From assembly GCF_000012985.1 (NCBI RefSeq), contig NC_007645.1, positions 5,726,581-5,790,580 on the forward strand: a DNA stretch of 64,000 bases, in the 5' to 3' direction. The notes below the pieces were generated by a model. That model was not told the origin of the DNA and ran no database searches. It worked only from the letters and a program-made list of their open reading frames with translations. Source of the DNA: Hahella chejuensis KCTC 2396 (lineage in GTDB: Bacteria; Pseudomonadota; Gammaproteobacteria; Pseudomonadales; Oleiphilaceae). Below, in pieces: positions 1 to 7,672 of the stretch; position 1 is the stretch's first letter, and each line of letters starts with the position of its first letter. Position numbers and translations under genes: made by a program.

Positions 1-646
1 CGCCGGAAATAATAATGTTGCGCGTTTCCAAGGCCTGCGACAGCTGGCTTGGAGACAGGCCCAGCTCAGACAGGCGAGCGTTGTTATACTCAACAAAAAT
101 GCGCTCTTCCTGTTCACCCCAGATTTCTACCTTGGCGACATCGGGAAACCGCAGCAACTCCGTTTTCACATCATCAGAAATCTTTTTCAGTTCCGCATAA
201 TTGAAACCTTCCGCCGTAATGGTCATGACAATGCCGAACACATCGCCGAATTCATCATTCACATAGGGGCCAACAACGCCGTCAGGAAGATCCGTGGAAG
301 TAGACTCAACTTTGCGCCGCAGGTTATCCCAGATCGGACGCATGTTCTTGTAACTTTCCTTGATGTTCACCGTGACGATGGAGACGCCGGTGCGGGACTC
401 GCTCTTCACGAAGTCCAGCTCGGGAATTTCCTTCACTGCTTCTTCAATCTGCGAGGAAACCAGCTCCTCCACGCGCGCGGGACTGGCGCCGGGGAAGTAA
501 GTCACCACCTGCGCCGCACGCATGACGAACCCCGGATCATAAGCGCGGGGCATGCCCAGAAAGGTCAGGGTTCCGGCCACAGCAATCACCAGCAGGAGAA
601 CAATCGTCAGCCGGTTATTCTCTATCGCAAGCCGTGTGATATTCAC
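1..646 (-). CDS. RND efflux transporter permease, N-terminal part (cut by window edge)
   Basis: This is the N-terminal ~215 residues of an inner-membrane RND-family efflux pump, the proton-driven subunit of a tripartite exporter. The minus strand is open from a GTG at 646-644 to the window start. It begins VNITRLAIENNRLTIVLLLV, a typical first transmembrane helix, and then reads PGASPARVEELVSSQIEEAV, the hallmark of the RND porter domain. The GTG overlaps the TGA of the upstream adaptor gene (GTGA), so the two are translationally coupled. The substrate cannot be told from this part. Resemblance is to the AcrB/MexB-like hydrophobic-efflux group. Confidence 0.9.
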   Translation of the reverse strand, partial: MNITRLAIENNRLTIVLLLVIAVAGTLTFLGMPRAYDPGFVMRAAQVVTYFPGASPARVEELVSSQIEEAVKEIPELDFVKSESRTGVSIVTVNIKESYKNMRPIWDNLRRKVESTSTDLPDGVVGPYVNDEFGDVFGIVMTITAEGFNYAELKKISDDVKTELLRFPDVAKVEIWGEQEERIFVEYNNARLSELGLSPSQLSQALETRNIIISG

Positions 647-1725
647 TTGCTTCCCTCCGTGGTCAGGCGCACTTGCAAGCCGGAGTGCATCTTACTCATG
701 CCTGCCGCCACCACTTCATCGCCCTCTTCCAGGCCGGACAGAATTTGAATGCCGTTATTCTGAATCGCCCCAGTCGACACTGCGCGACGACTGACCACGC
801 CCGTCGAGTCGTTTTCATGGCTGACCGTCCACACATAACGGCCGTCGCCGTCTTCCTGCACCACATGCGGAGGAACAAAAATAGCGCCATCCTGCCCCGT
901 CGCTTGCGGTGGACGCCCTCTAACGGTGACGGTCATGCCAGGCAGAATGTTGTATTTAGGATTGGCCGGCATGCTGAAGGTCACATTGAACAAACGCGTG
1001 GCTTCATCCGCGCGGGAGGACACTTCTTTCAGTTTCAGGGGGAAACTCTCGCCGGGAATACCTGAGAACAACGCCTGCACTTCCGGCTCAGTCCCTTCCT
1101 GCGCGGTAATCATCAGGCCTTCAGGAATATCCACTTTCACCAACAGAGAAGAGATATCCTGCAGTGCGTAGATCGACTGCATGGCGGACACTTCTTCATA
1201 GTTCTCAACATAACGCTTAGCGATCCTGCCACTGAACGGAGCCTTCAATTCGGTGTACTCCAAATTTCTCTGCGCGGACTCCAGCGCCGCCTGGGCCGCA
1301 ATATCCTGCGCCTGTAATTTGCTGAAATCCGATTGCGAGATTACGCCTTTACCGATCAGGGATTTACCCCGCAAGAAATCATCATGGGCCTGCTGATAAT
1401 CCGCCTGACGACTTTTGAGCTGAATAAGAAAGTCCGTATCGTCCAGCTTCGCCAGCACCTCTCCTTCCTTCACAATCTGCCCTTCATTCGCGTTCAGACT
1501 GTGCAACTTGCCCGACACCCGAAACCCCAGCTCCGCCTTCTGCGCTGCATCCACCGTACCGGGAAATTCACGCCAGTTCGCATTCTCCACCGCTCCCACC
1601 ACAAGGGTCCTGACGGGGCGCAAAGGCTTCTCCTCTGTCGTCTGTTGGTCCGTTTCAGAACAACCTTGCAATACCCCAAGAGAAAGCAAAATCGCCATAA
1701 AACTGAACTTGCTTAGACTGGTCAT
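643..1725 (-). CDS. RND efflux periplasmic adaptor (membrane fusion) lipoprotein
   Basis: This 360-residue membrane fusion protein bridges the inner-membrane RND pump and an outer-membrane channel. It starts with a lipoprotein signal whose lipobox is L-Q-G-C, with the acylated Cys at residue 22. Next come a biotinyl-lipoyl-like half (FRVSGKLHSLNANEGQIVKEG), an alpha-helical hairpin (about residues 95-150), the second lipoyl half (LKAPFSGRIAKRYVENYEEV) and beta-barrel domains. Length and order fit the MexA/AcrA family. It is the first gene of an operon with the permease, which follows with a GTGA overlap. No adjacent outer-membrane factor or regulator is in the window. Confidence 0.93.
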   Translation of the reverse strand: MTSLSKFSFMAILLSLGVLQGCSETDQQTTEEKPLRPVRTLVVGAVENANWREFPGTVDAAQKAELGFRVSGKLHSLNANEGQIVKEGEVLAKLDDTDFLIQLKSRQADYQQAHDDFLRGKSLIGKGVISQSDFSKLQAQDIAAQAALESAQRNLEYTELKAPFSGRIAKRYVENYEEVSAMQSIYALQDISSLLVKVDIPEGLMITAQEGTEPEVQALFSGIPGESFPLKLKEVSSRADEATRLFNVTFSMPANPKYNILPGMTVTVRGRPPQATGQDGAIFVPPHVVQEDGDGRYVWTVSHENDSTGVVSRRAVSTGAIQNNGIQILSGLEEGDEVVAAGMSKMHSGLQVRLTTEGSK

Positions 1726-1842
1726 CGTGACTCCCTAGCTGTTGATCTACTGTTAAATTTAACCGGGCGAACGCAAAGAAACGCTGCGTCTTGGAATGGT
1801 GGAATTATGGCTGGTAAGGGGGAGTGGGGCCAGTTTTCGTTT

Positions 1843-1990
1843 TATTAATATGGCAATGATATTGGCATGTTAATAATCAGGCGCATGGATGCGCCTGCGC
1901 GGCGGCTGGCCGCGGGAGACAGGGCCTGACCTGTGCAGGCCCTGTCGTTGCAGACAAATAGAAGGAAGCTATTTGTTTGCCTGATTAATA
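1843..1990 (+). repeat. Multi-hairpin repeat, left copy (inverted relative to 6711-6849)
   Basis: This ~148-bp unit is made almost wholly of hairpins. They are TTAATATG...CATGTTAA, GGCGCAT-GG-ATGCGCC, CGCGGC...GCCGCG, an 11-bp perfect stem GACAGGGCCTG/CAGGCCCTGTC (1918-1946) and GCAGACAAATAG-aaggaag-CTATTTGTTTGC (1950-1980). The outer ends read TATTAA and TTAATA. A close copy lies in the opposite orientation at 6711-6849, so the pair brackets the effector module. It could be a MITE-like element, a recombination site or a structured RNA; it has no ORF. Confidence 0.85.
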
Positions 1991-2173
1991 GTCTGGAGTC
2001 AAGATAGCGAAGCCTCCCCTAGCCATATATTCCTATACCGATAGAGCAATACGCCCAAGGCCGCTCACTCGGTAAAATGCACTTGCATTGTAACCGTACG
2101 TAACTTGTTTTTGAGCCCCACTTCATTTCGCTCCAACCATTAGAAATGATGTAATACAAGGGATGTTTCCTGC

Positions 2174-3583
2174 ATGTATTCCACCCGCTCTTACGCGTTT
2201 AAGCATTGGTCTGATATCACTGTCGCCGACCTCCCATTTATCGAGTCTCCCTTTTTTGCAGCGAGCTTTGCCGACCGTTGCTTGAGCAATGACTTCAAGG
2301 TCAGTGATGTCGCCAGCAATTTATGCGGCTATCATTTCCGCTCAGGGTTTGGCGCTTTTCCCGGGCGTGGTTCTCTCCACTTTCGCAAGTGGAAGGATGA
2401 CTTTGTCAGAGGCGTTGAGCGCGCCGAAATACTGTTGGTTTTTTCTGATAAGAAAAAGCCTTTCTGTCCAGTTATCAACGAGAGCGAAGAAGGACCAGTA
2501 CCTGTCAGTTCAGAGGCGAGACTGGCCGAGCGTTTGATTGCTCTCGCCAATCCAGCCCCACCACCGCCGCCTGCGGTGACGGGAGAAGTTATGGATGTCA
2601 CCTCTCTAAGTGGAAATCCCGGTTGGTCAAGCGCTCCCAACGAAGCGCGAAACTCTCCACCTTCTACTACAACACTCAGTTCGCCGGCGCCCGCCCAATC
2701 ATCAGCCAGGCAACAAGAATCTGATAGCGCTCAGGTTCAGAGTAATAAAACTGCGGCTCAAGACGCTCAGCCCTTTTGTGAAGACTACTCATCTAACCCA
2801 AAGCCGGCTAAACCAAAAGCTCAACCTTCAAACGAAACCGAGTTCAACCAGCCTGAAAACTGTAAAGGATGGGGGTTAACAACTGATGAGTGTGTAGGCG
2901 AATATACAGCTGAAGTGAAAGATGTTTTCAGCCGCTGGGAAACACTATCCCCCAGTGAAAAACTAAAAGAACTTGGCGCAAAGCTAAATAGACAGTTAAC
3001 AAAAGAGGGAATTCCAGGGATATTTATTCACGACGAATCAATTAAAGGTGCACAGTTTGACTTTAGGGAGTGGAAGATAGTGGTTGATAGTAGCCTTATT
3101 ATGAAGTCATCACTAACTCAAGACGAACAGATGCAGCTCGCTGACCACCTGCTCCATGAAGCTAGACACGCAGAGCAATGGTTTGGAATGGGGCAGCTTC
3201 ACGCAGCTAACGGCGGTCACCCGTCAGAAATAGGGCTACCTGGAGTTGTCGCAGAGGCGGCAAAAATGACCCCTTTGAATCCAGAGTCTGATAAGGGACA
3301 GGCAATCGACAAAATGTTCCAGTATGTCTACGGGGACAACTTCGAAGATCGTGATGCAGTCTATGACCAATTAGACGAGTCAGAGGCGGCATTGAAAGCC
3401 GCGATTGATAGGCGCGAAGCGATACAAAAAGATCCAAGCGCACCCACAGCAGCTATTGAACTGGCCCAAGCAGATGTCGCTGACGCAAATATTCAATACG
3501 TGAAGGCAGTCAAGGCGTATCAAAACTTACCAGAAGAAGTCGACGCATGGGCCACTGGAGCCAAAGTACGAAAGATCTGGTAG
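2174..3583 (+). CDS. Putative metallopeptidase-type effector (HEARH), DUF4123-linked
   Basis: This 469-residue protein has three parts. The N-terminal domain (1-115) is unrecognised. A low-complexity Pro/Ser/Gln linker spans about 125-225. The C-terminal domain carries the zinc-binding motif LLHEARHAEQW (His328, Glu329, His332) and ends with LPEEVDAW near residues 452-459, whose acidic residues could supply a further ligand. HExxH cores of this kind are common in polymorphic and type VI toxins. There is no signal peptide, which fits contact-dependent delivery. The gene is followed by an immunity-like gene and a DUF4123 adaptor gene, as in type VI effector cassettes. The last 22 codons recur as a remnant at 25619-25684. 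The target is unknown; the effector role is inferred from context. Confidence 0.7.
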   Translation: MYSTRSYAFKHWSDITVADLPFIESPFFAASFADRCLSNDFKVSDVASNLCGYHFRSGFGAFPGRGSLHFRKWKDDFVRGVERAEILLVFSDKKKPFCPVINESEEGPVPVSSEARLAERLIALANPAPPPPPAVTGEVMDVTSLSGNPGWSSAPNEARNSPPSTTTLSSPAPAQSSARQQESDSAQVQSNKTAAQDAQPFCEDYSSNPKPAKPKAQPSNETEFNQPENCKGWGLTTDECVGEYTAEVKDVFSRWETLSPSEKLKELGAKLNRQLTKEGIPGIFIHDESIKGAQFDFREWKIVVDSSLIMKSSLTQDEQMQLADHLLHEARHAEQWFGMGQLHAANGGHPSEIGLPGVVAEAAKMTPLNPESDKGQAIDKMFQYVYGDNFEDRDAVYDQLDESEAALKAAIDRREAIQKDPSAPTAAIELAQADVADANIQYVKAVKAYQNLPEEVDAWATGAKVRKIW

Positions 3584-3633
3584 CCTGAACAAATACAAAC
3601 TAATTAGCAGTCTATCATTTGGGGGATTTAATT

Positions 3634-4086
3634 GTGGACGTATCTAAAGAGTTAGTGGAAATTGCGGACATGTACCTAGCCGGAAAAAAAAGTGCGGCCG
3701 AATTACTAGCAGTAATTGCAACAGATATCGATCAAGATCGTATTTCTTTAGGCAAGATTTCTTTTACACCAGCCAGCACAAATTTTGATTCAGGCAGCTT
3801 ATTTTTCCGTACTAAAGAAAGTACCTTCATAGTGGAGCATTTGAAACTCGCTCTTACACCAAAAACGACGTTATCTCTATCCGATTTGAATAAATATTGG
3901 GGGGAGTTTAGAAAAGTTCCAACCGGACCAGATCGCCTCCGCCACAATTATGCATTCCTTAAGGTATTAAAGCCTGAATACCAATATTCAGGATATATCA
4001 ACGTGCGACTAAGCGCCCCAGTCGACACACCTGATTCAAAAGTGGTTACTATCATGATCCGCCGCGACCCTATTTCTAAAGCGTAA
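3634..4086 (+). CDS. Putative immunity protein, copy 1
   Basis: This 150-residue protein is soluble and has no known motif. I chose the GTG at 3634 because a strong GGGGGAT ribosome site precedes it and because the paralogue at 25733 starts at the same alignment position (ELVEIADMYLAGK against EIEEIVDQYLMGK). The two proteins share long blocks such as SAPVDTPDSKVVTIMIRRDP. It sits directly behind the HEARH effector gene, the usual place for a cognate immunity gene, and ahead of the DUF4123 gene. Being cytoplasmic, it would act by binding the toxin inside the cell. Function is inferred from position and duplication only. Confidence 0.65.
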   Translation: MDVSKELVEIADMYLAGKKSAAELLAVIATDIDQDRISLGKISFTPASTNFDSGSLFFRTKESTFIVEHLKLALTPKTTLSLSDLNKYWGEFRKVPTGPDRLRHNYAFLKVLKPEYQYSGYINVRLSAPVDTPDSKVVTIMIRRDPISKA

Positions 4087-4116
4087 TAATTTCATGACTT
4101 AGGACGTAATAACTTT

Positions 4117-5061
4117 ATGGATATGGCAGCGACTATTGAAACACTTAAAGCTCAGTGCCCTAACTTCGAGTATTACTATGCCATCGTGGATTGCGCTCAA
4201 GATGATAGCCTGTATGAAAAGATACAATTAAGTGAGTGCCAATATTCAGCACTACTTGAAGCTGAAGCGAGCGAGGAACTGCTACGAGTTTCGCCTCACA
4301 TTATTGAACTAAGAGAAAATGCATTTTGTTCGTGGCTTCTAGCTCGCGGATGGGGACGCTCCTGGGCGATTTATATCGCCAGCCAGCGTCCAATTGGTTA
4401 TCTCATACGACACTTCAAAAAATTATCTAAGGTCACAGGCCCACAGCGTCAAAGTTGGTTCTTCCGATACTATGACCCAAGAGTATGCCGAGACTTGCTC
4501 CCCATATGCGACGCATCTCAATTAAACCGAATCATAGGTAACGCAGGTATTTTCTGGATGGAGGGTTTAGATCCCACAACTACAATAAAATACTCATGGA
4601 AATCCGGCCAGCTAGAATGCTCCACATACCTGGTTAACGGTGACAATCAAGCCATTAAGCAAATCATTCACCATCCAGATAAAGGACCGGCTGCTGACGA
4701 TAGTGATTCATATATGAGTGTAAGCCAGAGTCAATATGACACTCTGAAGGAAGGCGCGCACCGTAACTTCATATTGAGCTTAATTAGAGAAGTTTCCACA
4801 CGTCATCCAGACAAAGCCAAAGTATACAGCCAAGAACAGCTAATTAGATATATTGAATTCGCCTTAACACAGATGAATGAGCTTGGCGGACATGGAGTAC
4901 ATTCAGCTACTTGCTTTATCGAAGCCTGCTTCTCATTCGGATGGGACTTTTTATCCAATCCCGATTATTTCTGGGTCAGAGAAAAATTCCTAGATAACAA
5001 AAGCATAGGGGATACAAATAATCGATTAGATACGCTATTTAATTACTTAAAAAAACAATAA
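4117..5061 (+). CDS. DUF4123 type VI effector adaptor/chaperone
   Basis: This 314-residue protein has an N-terminal part with FEYYYAIVD and the diagnostic FFRYYDPRVCRDLLP block near residues 115-129, as in DUF4123 proteins. Members of that family load a specific effector onto the VgrG spike of a type VI secretion system. The C-terminal ~120 residues form a helical extension (QLIRYIEFALTQM, SATCFIEACFSFGWDF). It is third in a plus-strand row effector, immunity, adaptor, with gaps of 50 and 30 bases, so the three are probably co-transcribed. Truncated relatives of its first codons occur at 5803, 6653 and 26218. Confidence 0.82.
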   Translation: MDMAATIETLKAQCPNFEYYYAIVDCAQDDSLYEKIQLSECQYSALLEAEASEELLRVSPHIIELRENAFCSWLLARGWGRSWAIYIASQRPIGYLIRHFKKLSKVTGPQRQSWFFRYYDPRVCRDLLPICDASQLNRIIGNAGIFWMEGLDPTTTIKYSWKSGQLECSTYLVNGDNQAIKQIIHHPDKGPAADDSDSYMSVSQSQYDTLKEGAHRNFILSLIREVSTRHPDKAKVYSQEQLIRYIEFALTQMNELGGHGVHSATCFIEACFSFGWDFLSNPDYFWVREKFLDNKSIGDTNNRLDTLFNYLKKQ

Positions 5062-5337
5062 AAAAAACAACACACTCGCAAAACTTTCCTTCTCCGCAAA
5101 AGCATGAAAACATTTCTTCACACATTAAAGTTACCCCCCTAATTAACAACTTTAACTCACTCCATATTTATGATTATAAAATACCATTTACATCAACAGT
5201 CCATTACAGTGACTGATTTTGTGATAATCATGAATTTTAAATCAAATGCGGGGAATATTAATATTTTTCGATGAGTTATTATCGCTGAAAAAATATATTA
5301 TTATAAGCGCCCTTTAACGAATTTTCTGGAAAAGATA
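5062..5337. other. AT-rich intergenic gap
   Basis: These 276 bases between the DUF4123 gene and the next module are clearly richer in A+T than the flanking genes and hold no convincing ORF. A promoter for the downstream genes is likely here, but I see no hexamer pair worth fixing. Confidence 0.5.
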
Positions 5338-5730
5338 GTGAAGACGTTTTCTTTAGACGCTATTGGGTACTGGTCTGCTTTCTATGAAAATGAAGTGACG
5401 CCAGCATATCTATGCGGAGAGCTAAATGCAGATTTGAAGTCCAGAGTGTCTAACTATCTGAAAAATGGAATTCGTGGCATGTCATTTTTAGGCTATGCCA
5501 GGTGCCGTTTTGAATGCGAAGACTCAGAAACGAACGCGCTTGGCTGCGCTGATATGACCACTACAATCAGCTCGCACGAATGGAATGCATGGCTAAAAGA
5601 AATGGGTGAAGACGAGTATTTAAAATCGCCTGTCATCGTGCCTAAGAAGGTGCATAAATTCGATCCTGACTACGACCCCATAGCAATGGCTCACTTAATG
5701 TTTGGGGACGACGATAATCAAAAATTCTGA
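5338..5730 (+). CDS. Unknown protein, internally shortened paralogue of 6027-6578
   Basis: This 130-residue protein begins at a GTG behind GGAAAAG. It is plainly related to the protein at 6027 (WLGYARCRFECEHSESSPLGCA there, FLGYARCRFECEDSETNALGCA here, then EMGEDEYLKSPVIVPKK). About 65 central residues present in the longer relative, including the WYWPEGLAHYVE block, are missing here, and the reading frame is kept across the gap. No domain is recognised. It lies between DUF4123 genes or fragments and may be an immunity or accessory protein of a toxin pair; that is inference. Confidence 0.55.
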   Translation: MKTFSLDAIGYWSAFYENEVTPAYLCGELNADLKSRVSNYLKNGIRGMSFLGYARCRFECEDSETNALGCADMTTTISSHEWNAWLKEMGEDEYLKSPVIVPKKVHKFDPDYDPIAMAHLMFGDDDNQKF

Positions 5731-5802
5731 ATTCTGTTTACTCAAGAGATTTGCCATGGTCACTCACTTAATCTTGTGAGAGGCGCGGGATAGGATAGTT
5801 TT

Positions 5803-6018
5803 ATGTTGGACGACTCTAGCTTGCAGCGCTTCAAAGAACATTGCCCCGGCTTTCGTCATTACCACGCGCTGTACGAATTAGATGAACAGAAGGCTGCCCA
5901 GCGCACTGAAGCGAAAGGTAGCCCCCTCACGAATGAAGAGCTAAATTCTTGTTTGCGTCCTGTAGGGGAAGGATTTGAAACCTTCACGCCTAATGGTTCA
6001 TGTTCTACCGTCGCATAG
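5803..6018 (+). pseudogene. Truncated DUF4123-type gene, N-terminal fragment
   Basis: This is a 71-codon ORF. Its start (FKEHCPGFRHYHALYELDEQ) matches the beginning of DUF4123 proteins, such as LKAQCPNFEYYYAIVD in the 4117 gene. The rest of the family, including the FRYYDPR block, is absent and the frame closes at 6018. It is read as the 5' stump of an adaptor gene whose body was lost, perhaps by recombination with the next module. It could still be translated, since its start is intact. Confidence 0.6.
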
Positions 6019-6026
6019 GAATAAAC

Positions 6027-6578
6027 ATGAAAGTCACCACTTTGAATGAAGTCGGTTTCTGGTCGAATAATTATGAAAGCGGAGTCACACCGAGCTTTCT
6101 GTGCGGAGATATCGGCTCTGACAAAGAAAGTATCGTAAGTTACCTGAAGAATGCCGCGCGCGGCGATGGTTGGCTTGGGTACGCACGCTGTCGCTTTGAA
6201 TGTGAACACTCAGAGAGTAGCCCGCTTGGTTGTGCTGAACGGACTGATGGAAAGTGGTATTGGCCAGAAGGGCTGGCTCACTACGTTGAGGCCCATAATT
6301 TATTGCTTCCCCCACAATTTCTGGAACACATCAGGTCGTTAAGCTACAAGGTCCCAGAGCTAGAGCCCGTGTTTTTAAAGGCGATCCGTAACGCATCCAA
6401 CCAAAATGAAAACGACGAGCTCATGATCAAGTTCAGTAATCACATCTGGCTGAGCTGGCTCAGTGAAATGGGGGAGGAAGGCTATCTAAAACACCCTGTC
6501 GTTGTCCCTAAAGCAAAGCCGGCAGCTAGTTCGACTTTCGATCTGGATAGTTTACTACCGGGTGACGGAGACCTATAG
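6027..6578 (+). CDS. Unknown protein of effector island, full-length paralogue
   Basis: This 183-residue protein starts at the ATG at 6027, behind TAGGA and aligning with the start of its paralogue at 5338 (MKVTTLNEVGFWS against MKTFSLDAIGYWS). It carries two Cys in CRFECEHSESSPLGC and a central WYWPEGLAHYVEAHNLLLPP block. There is no signal peptide or membrane helix. The family is unknown to me. Its repeated association with DUF4123 gene starts suggests a toxin-linked partner or immunity protein. It follows the truncated adaptor ORF by 8 bases. Confidence 0.65.
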   Translation: MKVTTLNEVGFWSNNYESGVTPSFLCGDIGSDKESIVSYLKNAARGDGWLGYARCRFECEHSESSPLGCAERTDGKWYWPEGLAHYVEAHNLLLPPQFLEHIRSLSYKVPELEPVFLKAIRNASNQNENDELMIKFSNHIWLSWLSEMGEEGYLKHPVVVPKAKPAASSTFDLDSLLPGDGDL

Positions 6579-6652
6579 GAGCTACGACTGGGGCGCTTGT
6601 TCTTGGCTGCCCAACTTTCGGCGACACTTTAAAATCAGGAAGAGTTGTACAG

Positions 6653-6715
6653 AATGCAGGACTTTTTCAATTTATCCAACTTAAAGGGCCATTGCCCCGG
6701 CTTTCGTCATTATTA
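6653..6715 (+). pseudogene. DUF4123 gene start cut by the hairpin repeat
   Basis: From the ATG at 6653 the frame reads MQDFFNLSNLKGHCPGFRHY and stops at once. The stop codon TAA is formed by the first bases of the right repeat copy (TATTAATCAG, from 6711). LKGHCPGFRHY is the conserved start of DUF4123 adaptors (compare FKEHCPGFRHY at 5803). The repeat end therefore lies inside a former adaptor gene. Confidence 0.65.
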
Positions 6716-6849
6716 ATCAGGCAGACAAATAGCTTCCTTCTATTTGTCTGCAACGACAGGGCCTGCACAGGTCAGGCTGCGGCTCGTCGCCGCGCAGGCG
6801 CATCCATACACCTGATTATCAACATGTCAATATCACTGCCATGTTAATA
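6711..6849 (-). repeat. Multi-hairpin repeat, right copy
   Basis: This ~139-bp copy is the reverse complement of 1843-1990. The GCAGACAAATAG hairpin and the TATTAA ends are kept. Part of the GACAGGGCCTG stem is degraded, and about ten bases are missing near CTGCGGCTCG. It directly truncates a DUF4123 gene start on its left and precedes a gene fragment without a clear start on its right, which supports mobility. Confidence 0.85.
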
Positions 6850-6860
6850 CTACGCGTTAG

Positions 6861-7223
6861 CCGACTGCGCCATTGACGAGTCTAGTGGGATCTTGTACGA
6901 GAGACAAACGCCCAGAACCTGGAACAGAAGAGTTTTACAAATGGCTAAATGAGAGGGCCAAGGCTTGGAGGCGGGAGATGCTTAAGAGAGGGTCTGTAGA
7001 ATTTGACGAACATGGAGTTATTTTTGGCGGTGAAGAGTTTCTCAATTCTACTGATGCTGAAGCCTTCCCTGAGGAAGTTGGGGAGTTCGCCAAGCGCAGA
7101 AGCCGCAAACTCAAGAAAATATCTGAAAGCGTCGACGAGCCTGATTACCTTGCTTCAGGTACGCAGAAGTCTATAGAGGATATTTGTCAGGATAATGAAA
7201 ATGACGGCGACCAAACCAACTGA
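6861..7223 (+). CDS. Hypothetical charged protein, possibly 5'-truncated
   Basis: The frame opens right after the right repeat, with no ATG; a TTG at 6873 is the only nearby start, giving 116 residues. The sequence is rich in Arg, Lys and Glu (FYKWLNERAKAWRREMLKRG, GEFAKRRSRKLKKISE) and ends in an acidic tail. No domain is recognised. Because it begins just beyond the repeat it may be the C-terminal piece of a larger interrupted gene. It converges with the minus-strand gene at 7233. Confidence 0.4.
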   Translation, partial: PTAPLTSLVGSCTRDKRPEPGTEEFYKWLNERAKAWRREMLKRGSVEFDEHGVIFGGEEFLNSTDAEAFPEEVGEFAKRRSRKLKKISESVDEPDYLASGTQKSIEDICQDNENDGDQTN

Positions 7224-7232
7224 TCAAACAGA

Positions 7233-7646
7233 TCAAGTGCCACAAGGCCCTTCTTTGTAATCCACCATGTCAATGCGATAGCCCCCATAGCCTGACTGGA
7301 ATAACCGCATGGTGTTAACAGGATATTTGTGTAAATAGCCTTTGATGCAAACACCAGTTCCCGTTTTCTGCGCTAAATGAGCCCATTGTTCTTGAAGTGT
7401 GTCTTTGTCTTTTTCACTGCTGTAGGGGTAAATAGTTTTCCCTATGTATTGGCTCAAGTCTGAATTGTCTACGCTGGAAATGATAAACCCAACACAATGT
7501 CCATCAGCGCAATCATAGGTCGTCGCAGTGGCTGAAATCAGCGTTGGGTTTTCAAACTTTAGACTTCTCAGGTAAGGGCCGAGTAGTATTCCAACGAATA
7601 CCAAACCAATTACAGTGATGGCGGCATAAAGAAGTCGCTTTGTCAT
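7233..7646 (-). CDS. Small membrane-anchored protein, candidate immunity
   Basis: This 137-residue protein starts at the ATG at 7646, spaced 5 bases from AGGATGG; an ATG at 7655 overlaps that site. A single hydrophobic N-terminal helix (LLYAAITVIGLVFVGILLG) would anchor a ~110-residue domain in the periplasm. The domain contains several Cys (YDCADGHC, GVCIKG, GPCGT). It follows the caspase-like gene by 26 bases on the same strand. A periplasm-facing immunity protein for that putative effector is the natural reading, but no family is recognised. Confidence 0.55.
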   Translation of the reverse strand: MTKRLLYAAITVIGLVFVGILLGPYLRSLKFENPTLISATATTYDCADGHCVGFIISSVDNSDLSQYIGKTIYPYSSEKDKDTLQEQWAHLAQKTGTGVCIKGYLHKYPVNTMRLFQSGYGGYRIDMVDYKEGPCGT

Positions 7647-7672
7647 TATTACCATCCTGAATTTGATTAATT

